From CAZFZT01 sp964523675 (GTDB lineage: Bacteria; Planctomycetota; Phycisphaerae; Phycisphaerales; SM1A02), in NCBI GenBank assembly GCA_964523675.1, contig CAZFZT010000001.1:62001-126000 (forward strand): a stretch of DNA of 64,000 nt, written 5' to 3'. The notes beneath the pieces are model-generated. The model made no database searches. It had not been told where the DNA came from and saw only the letters and a program-made list of their open reading frames with translations. Positions 59,111 through 64,000 of the stretch are shown in pieces (the first letter of the stretch is position 1; each line of letters begins with the position of its first letter). The position numbers and the translations under genes were made by a program.

Positions 59111-60892
59111 ATGGATGTCATCAAAGGCATTCCGGTCGCTCCCGGCGTGGTCATCGGACGCGCGTTCCTCCTCGACGAGGTGCGCGAACGCGTGCCCTAT
59201 CACATCGTGCGCGATGCCGAGGTCGAGCGAGAAGTGCTGCGCCTGGAAGATGCGATCACGCAGTCGATCCACGACCTTGAGCAGGATCGCACACGCGCGC
59301 GGGAGAAGCTGGGACCGGAGCCGGCGAAGATTTTCGAGTTCCACCTGGGGCTGCTTCACGACAAGACGCTCATTCATCCCATTCGTGAGCGGATTCAAAA
59401 GGAGCATGTGACAGCCGCCTATGCGGTTTCAGAAGCATTCCGTGATCTGGCCGGGCGCTTCCGCGCCATGGGCAGCGATGTCTTCCGCCAAAAGGCGAGC
59501 GATGTCATGGATCTTGATCGCCGACTGCTCGGGAAACTTGTCGGTCAGTCTCAAGATCGTCTTGCATCGGTGACTGAGCCGGTCATTGTGATTGCGCATG
59601 AGCTGACGCCGGGGCAGGCGGCATCGATGGACATCACACGCGTGGCCGGCTGCGCCACCGATGCCGGCGGTCGAACCAGCCACAGCTCAATCGTCGCAGC
59701 CGCCTTGGGCATTCCCATCGTAGTCGGCTGCCAGCGTGTCACCCGGCAGGTGAACGATGGTGATCGAATCATCATCGATGGCAAGAGCGGGCTGGTGATC
59801 GTTCGCCCTGACGAGGAAACGGTCGCGGAGTACGAACGAAACATTGAGCGACTGGCCGGATTCCGTGCCGACCTTGCTGACCTTGCGAAACTTGAGCCGG
59901 TCACTCGAGACGGCACACGAATCCAGCTGCTGGCCAACATTGAGTTCCCGCACGAAGTCGAGCAAGTGATCGCAGCAGGAGGCGATGGAGTCGGCCTTTA
60001 TCGCACTGAGTTTCTCTACCTTGCAAGGCAGGCAACCGCTTCAGGCCGCGCGACCGAGCCGACCGAGGACGAACACTTTGAGGCCTATCGCAGGTGCGTC
60101 GAGTTGCTGGACGGCCGGCCGCTGACGATCCGCACGCTCGACCTTGGAGCAGATAAGTACACGCAGGAACGAACGGACGAGCCGGAACGCAACCCGTTCC
60201 TTGGCCTTCGATCCATCCGCTACTGCCTCCAGAACCTGCCACTATTCAAGACGCAGTTGCGAGCGATCTTGAGGGCGTCTGCGTTCGGCCCGGTCAAAGT
60301 GATGTTCCCGCTGATCTCAACAGCCATGGAACTGCGCCAGACGAAGATGATTCTGCAGGATGTAATGGAGGAATGCCAGGAGGACGGCATCGCGTTCGAT
60401 CGCGATTTACCGATTGGCATCATGATTGAGGTGCCCTCAGCCGCGCTGATGGCTTCAGTCTTCGCGCGCGAGGTCAGCTTCTTCTCCATCGGGACCAACG
60501 ATCTGATCCAGTACACTCTGGCAGTTGATCGAGGCAACGAACGGGTGGCGAACCTTTACACGGCGGCGAACCCGGCCGTGCTCCAACTGGTCAAGAATGT
60601 GCTGCGGACGGCCAAGCGATTTGGCATCGATACGAGCATCTGCGGTGAGATTGCAGGTGATGTCACCTATACGATGTTGCTCATCGGATTCGGCTTGCGT
60701 ACACTATCCCTAGTGCCGAGTCAGATTCCGCATGTCAAGCGCGTGATTCGATCGGTCGATATAGCTCAATGCGAACGGCTCGCCCGAAAGGTCGGGTCCT
60801 TCGATTCCGAGCGCCAGGTGATGAATTGCCTGCGCGACGAACTGATGAAAGTGCTTCCCGAGATGGATGGCGGTTGGTCCGCCTCCGGATGA
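59111..60892 (+). CDS. ptsI: Phosphoenolpyruvate-protein phosphotransferase (PTS enzyme I)
   Basis: Takes phosphate from PEP and passes it to HPr. The 593-residue protein has the N-terminal HPr-binding helical domain, the phosphohistidine domain with GGRTSHSSIVAAALGIPIVV (His191), and the PEP-binding barrel with GVGLYRTEFLYL, RTLDLGADKY, GLRSIRYCL, IGIMIEVPSAALMA, FSIGTNDLIQYTLAVDR and SICGEIAGD (Cys511). No HPr, EIIA or sugar permease gene adjoins it. It could serve a regulatory (nitrogen-type or HPr kinase) system rather than sugar uptake, but the GAF domain of PtsP is absent. Confidence 0.94.
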   Translation: MDVIKGIPVAPGVVIGRAFLLDEVRERVPYHIVRDAEVEREVLRLEDAITQSIHDLEQDRTRAREKLGPEPAKIFEFHLGLLHDKTLIHPIRERIQKEHVTAAYAVSEAFRDLAGRFRAMGSDVFRQKASDVMDLDRRLLGKLVGQSQDRLASVTEPVIVIAHELTPGQAASMDITRVAGCATDAGGRTSHSSIVAAALGIPIVVGCQRVTRQVNDGDRIIIDGKSGLVIVRPDEETVAEYERNIERLAGFRADLADLAKLEPVTRDGTRIQLLANIEFPHEVEQVIAAGGDGVGLYRTEFLYLARQATASGRATEPTEDEHFEAYRRCVELLDGRPLTIRTLDLGADKYTQERTDEPERNPFLGLRSIRYCLQNLPLFKTQLRAILRASAFGPVKVMFPLISTAMELRQTKMILQDVMEECQEDGIAFDRDLPIGIMIEVPSAALMASVFAREVSFFSIGTNDLIQYTLAVDRGNERVANLYTAANPAVLQLVKNVLRTAKRFGIDTSICGEIAGDVTYTMLLIGFGLRTLSLVPSQIPHVKRVIRSVDIAQCERLARKVGSFDSERQVMNCLRDELMKVLPEMDGGWSASG

Positions 60893-61205
60893 CTCGGGTC
60901 AAATGAACGAACAATGGGCCCGCTCCCCAAGGCGCTCGGCCGAGTTCCTCACTGATGAGTGAACCCCAGCACCAGAAGAGCAGGTCACCGACGAACGCCA
61001 AGGGCGGCTTTGATTCAAGAATTACCAAAGAGGCACAGAAAGCACCAAGAAGGGTATTTGGTTTTGGGCTTCAGATGTTGCAGCGAGTTGATCGCGATTG
61101 CTGCCGCGTCGAAGTCCCCCGTCCAAAGGCCCTCCGCTGTGTTTTCTGTGACGCTGTGGTGAATAGCCGTCGCGTTCGCCGGGAACAACCCGGAGAATCG
61201 CTAAC
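60893..61205. other. Intergenic region between ptsI and the RNase E/G gene
   Basis: About 313 bases. The central part holds an inverted-repeat element (61021-61164). The part before it (60893-61020) has no gene or clear signal. The last 40 bases carry GGAG shortly before the GTG start of the RNase gene. A promoter could not be identified by eye. Confidence 0.5.
61021..61164. repeat. Inverted-repeat element related to the GxxExxY element
   Basis: About 144 bp with imperfect inverted ends: ATTACCAAAGAGGCACAGAA (from 61021) and, inverted, ATTCACCACAGCGTCACAGA (ending 61164). The ends match those of the element at 13761-14236 at most positions. The 77-bp interior has no gene. It is the most degraded of the three copies seen in the window. 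Confidence 0.55.
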
Positions 61206-63821
61206 GTGGCACCAGCCAAAAAGAACGAACCGCAAACCGCAACTGAACTGATGATCGTCAACGACGCTCCTGGCGAGGAGTGTCGGATCGCCATCCTGCA
61301 AGACGGTCATCTTGAAGAACTCTACTCGGAGCGCGTGGCCAGCGCGACGAATGTCAGCAACATCTATAAGGGGCGCGTGACCAACGTCGAAGGCGCGATC
61401 CAGGCCGCCTTCATTGATTACGGCGAAGGGGTCAACGGCTTCCTGCACATCTCAGATCTGCATCCGAAGTACTTTCCGAAGGGCAAGGAGCGCACCGAGC
61501 GCGTGGGACGGAAGATCCCGCGCAGGCATCGCCCGCTCATTCAGGAAGCCCTCAAACGCGGGGATGAAGTTCTCGTGCAGGTGCTCAAGGAAGGAATCGG
61601 CACCAAGGGGCCGACGCTCACAAGTTACCTTTCCATACCCGGCCGCTTTCTCGTCATGATGCCGGACATGGATCGGATTGGCGTCTCGCGCAAGATCGAG
61701 GATGAGGAGAAGCGCCGCGAGATGCGCAAGATTCTCGACTCGCTCGACCTGCCGGATGGATTCGGCTTCATTCTGCGCACCGCCGGTTTCGGGCAGAACA
61801 AGACCGAGCTGAAACGTGACGCTGCCTACCTCCAGCGACTCTGGAAGGTGATGGACAAGCGTATCAAGACGATCAAAGCTCCCTGTGAACTCTACACCGA
61901 GTCCGATCTTTTGATCCGTACAGTTCGAGATGTGCTACGGCCATCGATTGAGGCCATTGTGGTGGATTCGGAATCCGCTGATGACCGGGCGAAGGGATTC
62001 CTTCGGGTGGTGGCGCCTCGCTCTGCGCCGAAGGTGATCCGTTACCACGGGCAGTCGCCGATCTTTCACGCCTTCGACATCGAGCGGCAGATCGAGCTGA
62101 TCCACAGTCGCGAAGTGCCGCTGCCCTCAGGGGGCAAGCTCGTGATCGATCAGACGGAAGCGCTGGTGGCGATCGATGTCAACTCGGGTAAGAGCCGTGC
62201 GGCGCGCGACAGCGAAACGAACGCATACAACACGAACGTGGAAGCGGTTGACGAGATTTGTCGCCAGCTGCGTCTGCGCGATCTTGGCGGATTGATCATC
62301 AACGACCTCATTGACATGAGGTTTGCGAAGAATCGCAAGGCGATAGAAGAGCGGTTCACGGAGAACCTCAAGCGAGATCGCGCACGTTCGACGATCCTGC
62401 CGATCAGTGAGTTCGGGCTGGTTGAGATGACTCGCCAGCGCATGAGGCCGAGCATGCGCAAAAGTCACTTCATTGATTGCCCGCATTGCGCGGGTCACGG
62501 CGAGATCAAATCGCCCGAATCCGTGGCCGCCGACGCAGCCAGACATCTTGGATACTTGCTTCAGTTCGATCGTGTACAGCGCGTGGAGATGGTGTGCTCG
62601 CCACGTGTGGCCTCGGTCATGCTCAGTTCCAAGCGGCGCGAGCTTGTCCGCATGGAGGATATGACAGGAAAGAAGATCAATGTGCGCGTCAGCGACGCCA
62701 TTGCTGTCGACCGCGTCGACTACTACGCCTACGACGAACGCAACGCGGATATAGATGTGGCCAAGCTCACTCCGCCACGGACGCCAAGCATCAGGGAACT
62801 CGAAGCGGCAGAGAAGAAGGCGGGGCAAACGAAGGCAGAAGTCCAGCCGGCGGCAGTGGAGGCGAAGCGTGAGGGAACCAGCGTGCCGGCATCGTTCGCC
62901 GATGCTGCGAAGGAGATTGAACTTGAAGGCGCGGCAGAAGACGCGTCCCCACAGCCGAAATCGCGCAAGTCGCGGAGGCGGGGCCGAGGCGGCAAGTCCG
63001 CGCAGCAGAGAGCTCGCGCCAAACAGTCGGCGGCTGCGGAGGAAGCGAAGACCGATCCAGCGCCACTCGATCAGGAGGAGCGCGCGGAGCCGGAGCGCGT
63101 GCGCGTGTTCACACTCGCCAAGGAGCTAGGCGTCAAGTCGCGCGACATCATTGCACGGTGTGAAGGAGAGCCCGATATCGATGTTAAGAATCACATGTCG
63201 TCGGTGATCGGCCGCGCCGTTCAGAAGATTCGATCATGGTTTGAGTCAGACGCAGCCCCAAGTGAGCTCAAGGAGAAGCAGGCGGAGAAGTCCGGTGTGG
63301 CAGGTCAATCGTCAACGACAGAAGCTGTACCGGATGAATCGGCCGAAACCCAATCAGTGAAGCCGGCACGGCGAAAGCGGCGACGCCGCGGCGGCCGTTC
63401 CCGCGCAGAAAAGAGTGCAAACGCCGGAGGGGCAACATCGCCATCTGATGCCGGAGCGGCCAAGGATCAGGAGAAGCAGCCGAAGCAAGAGATCGCCTCG
63501 ATTGCACCCTCACAGAAGAACGGCGCTGCTAAGGATGCTGTGGAAGGGGAGAAGTCCGCGAAGGATCGCCGTCGCGGCCGGCGACGCAAGTCGCAAAAAG
63601 ATCACACGCCCGGAAACGCGAAGCCGACACCCGTCGACAGCAGCAAGCCGGAAGAGATTCAGCGTTCTTCCTCCAGCACGGGCCCGTCAGAGACATCCTC
63701 GACCTCTACCGAAACGCTCGTTGTTGCGCCGCCTCGCAAGCCGCGCCGCTCACTTTATCGAAGCCGATCCAAACTCACGCCTGTCGAGATGGCGAAGCGT
63801 GCCAGTGAGAAGGAAGAATGA
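61206..63821 (+). CDS. Ribonuclease E/G with C-terminal IF2_N-like domain
   Basis: Single-strand endoribonuclease for mRNA decay and rRNA maturation. The 871-residue protein has an S1 domain (about 35-130; NIYKGRVTNVEGAIQAAFID, VNGFLHISDLHP), the RNase H-like core with catalytic Asp in DQTEALVAIDVNSGKSRA and IINDLIDMRFAKNRK, and a zinc-link FIDCPHCAGHGEIK. After the core, basic Arg/Lys/Ala-rich linkers flank a small domain at about 630-680 (RVRVFTLAKELGVKSRDIIA) that resembles the N-terminal domain of initiation factor IF2. The GTG start has GGAG upstream. It overlaps dxr by four bases. Confidence 0.9.
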   Translation: MAPAKKNEPQTATELMIVNDAPGEECRIAILQDGHLEELYSERVASATNVSNIYKGRVTNVEGAIQAAFIDYGEGVNGFLHISDLHPKYFPKGKERTERVGRKIPRRHRPLIQEALKRGDEVLVQVLKEGIGTKGPTLTSYLSIPGRFLVMMPDMDRIGVSRKIEDEEKRREMRKILDSLDLPDGFGFILRTAGFGQNKTELKRDAAYLQRLWKVMDKRIKTIKAPCELYTESDLLIRTVRDVLRPSIEAIVVDSESADDRAKGFLRVVAPRSAPKVIRYHGQSPIFHAFDIERQIELIHSREVPLPSGGKLVIDQTEALVAIDVNSGKSRAARDSETNAYNTNVEAVDEICRQLRLRDLGGLIINDLIDMRFAKNRKAIEERFTENLKRDRARSTILPISEFGLVEMTRQRMRPSMRKSHFIDCPHCAGHGEIKSPESVAADAARHLGYLLQFDRVQRVEMVCSPRVASVMLSSKRRELVRMEDMTGKKINVRVSDAIAVDRVDYYAYDERNADIDVAKLTPPRTPSIRELEAAEKKAGQTKAEVQPAAVEAKREGTSVPASFADAAKEIELEGAAEDASPQPKSRKSRRRGRGGKSAQQRARAKQSAAAEEAKTDPAPLDQEERAEPERVRVFTLAKELGVKSRDIIARCEGEPDIDVKNHMSSVIGRAVQKIRSWFESDAAPSELKEKQAEKSGVAGQSSTTEAVPDESAETQSVKPARRKRRRRGGRSRAEKSANAGGATSPSDAGAAKDQEKQPKQEIASIAPSQKNGAAKDAVEGEKSAKDRRRGRRRKSQKDHTPGNAKPTPVDSSKPEEIQRSSSSTGPSETSSTSTETLVVAPPRKPRRSLYRSRSKLTPVEMAKRASEKEE

Positions 63822-64000
63822 GCTTATCAAAGACTTCAGAACTGCCTCGCCGGTTGATCGTGCTTGGCGCGACCGGATCAATTGGCACCAATACGCTTGA
63901 TGTCGCTGAGCATCTCGCGCGCTGCGGCCGCATGCGCTTTGATGTCGTCGGCCTCGCGGCGGGCAACAATGTCGAAGCGCTGCTCGAGGCAGCGCGGCGT
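63818..64000 (+). CDS. dxr: 1-deoxy-D-xylulose 5-phosphate reductoisomerase, N-terminal part (partial)
   Basis: The first 61 codons of a gene that runs out of the window. The product starts MSLSKTSELPRRLIVLGATG and continues SIGTNTLDVAEHL; the LGATGSIGxNTLDV NADPH-binding motif is diagnostic for Dxr, the second enzyme of the MEP isoprenoid pathway. ATG overlaps the RNase gene's stop (ATGA), which suggests coupled translation. The pathway partner ispG lies at 19.9 kb. Confidence 0.92.
   Translation, partial: MSLSKTSELPRRLIVLGATGSIGTNTLDVAEHLARCGRMRFDVVGLAAGNNVEALLEAARR

Overview
The window looks like chromosome of a planctomycete, most likely class Phycisphaerae. The clues are a C-terminal dockerin-like motif (GDLDGNGVVGVPDLL, repeated) on a secreted protein at 24.3-25.9 kb, several membrane proteins ending in a CxxCxYxL...CxECG zinc ribbon, Rhs proteins whose core carries an EF-hand/dockerin-like insert, and moderately high GC. 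It has meso-diaminopimelate-type peptidoglycan genes (murE with DNPR, murF, mraY, an L,D-transpeptidase), non-mevalonate isoprenoid genes (ispG, dxr) and aerobic energy genes (pdhABC, nuoG, fumC, sucD, atpG).

Layout. 0-5 kb: end of efp, tRNA-Ala, dnaN, a nucleotide-sugar dehydrogenase and fumC. 5-11 kb: a TPR gene and a minus-strand pilM-pilN-pilO-(PilP-like)-pilB cluster. 11-19.7 kb: a cysteine-rich secreted protein, pdhA-pdhB-pdhC split by a GxxExxY element, a frameshifted lipoprotein, a DUF2007/zinc-ribbon protein, panC and a lipoprotein hydrolase. 19.9-26.9 kb: ispG, a zinc-ribbon membrane protein, an antitoxin remnant, an L,D-transpeptidase, a lipoprotein, a subtilase-like protein and a lone atpG. 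27-40.6 kb: secreted proteins of unknown function, a CBM48 protein, a flavin-reductase-like protein, nuoG, a 3-hydroxyacyl-CoA dehydrogenase, sucD, a PhyH dioxygenase, ThiD2-ThiE, a Ser/Arg/Gln-rich protein and two clpP genes. 40.7-46.2 kb: tRNA-Glu followed by an accessory island of truncated Rhs C-terminal cassettes, each with a different tip and a following membrane-protein gene, and an IS3-family remnant. 46.3-64 kb: a PurF-like amidotransferase, a TPR-like membrane protein, rluD, the queA-murE-murF-mraY run, a TraB/GspG chimera, a Sua5-type tRNA-modification enzyme, ptsI, an RNase E/G with an added IF2_N-like domain, and the start of dxr.

The most unusual content is of two kinds. First, the Rhs cassette array at 40.9-46.2 kb: three partial copies of the same Rhs core end with diverged, cysteine-rich or missing tips. 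Second, small repeats that have entered genes. A family of inverted-repeat elements (ACCACAGAG...type ends) occurs three times; one copy carries a GxxExxY gene between pdhB and pdhC, and another supplies both the end of PanC and the hydrophobic core of a lipoprotein signal peptide. Two further repeats sit in frame inside the conserved enzymes FumC and PanC.

All calls come from reading the sequence and recalling family motifs. No database search was made, and several start codons are best guesses.
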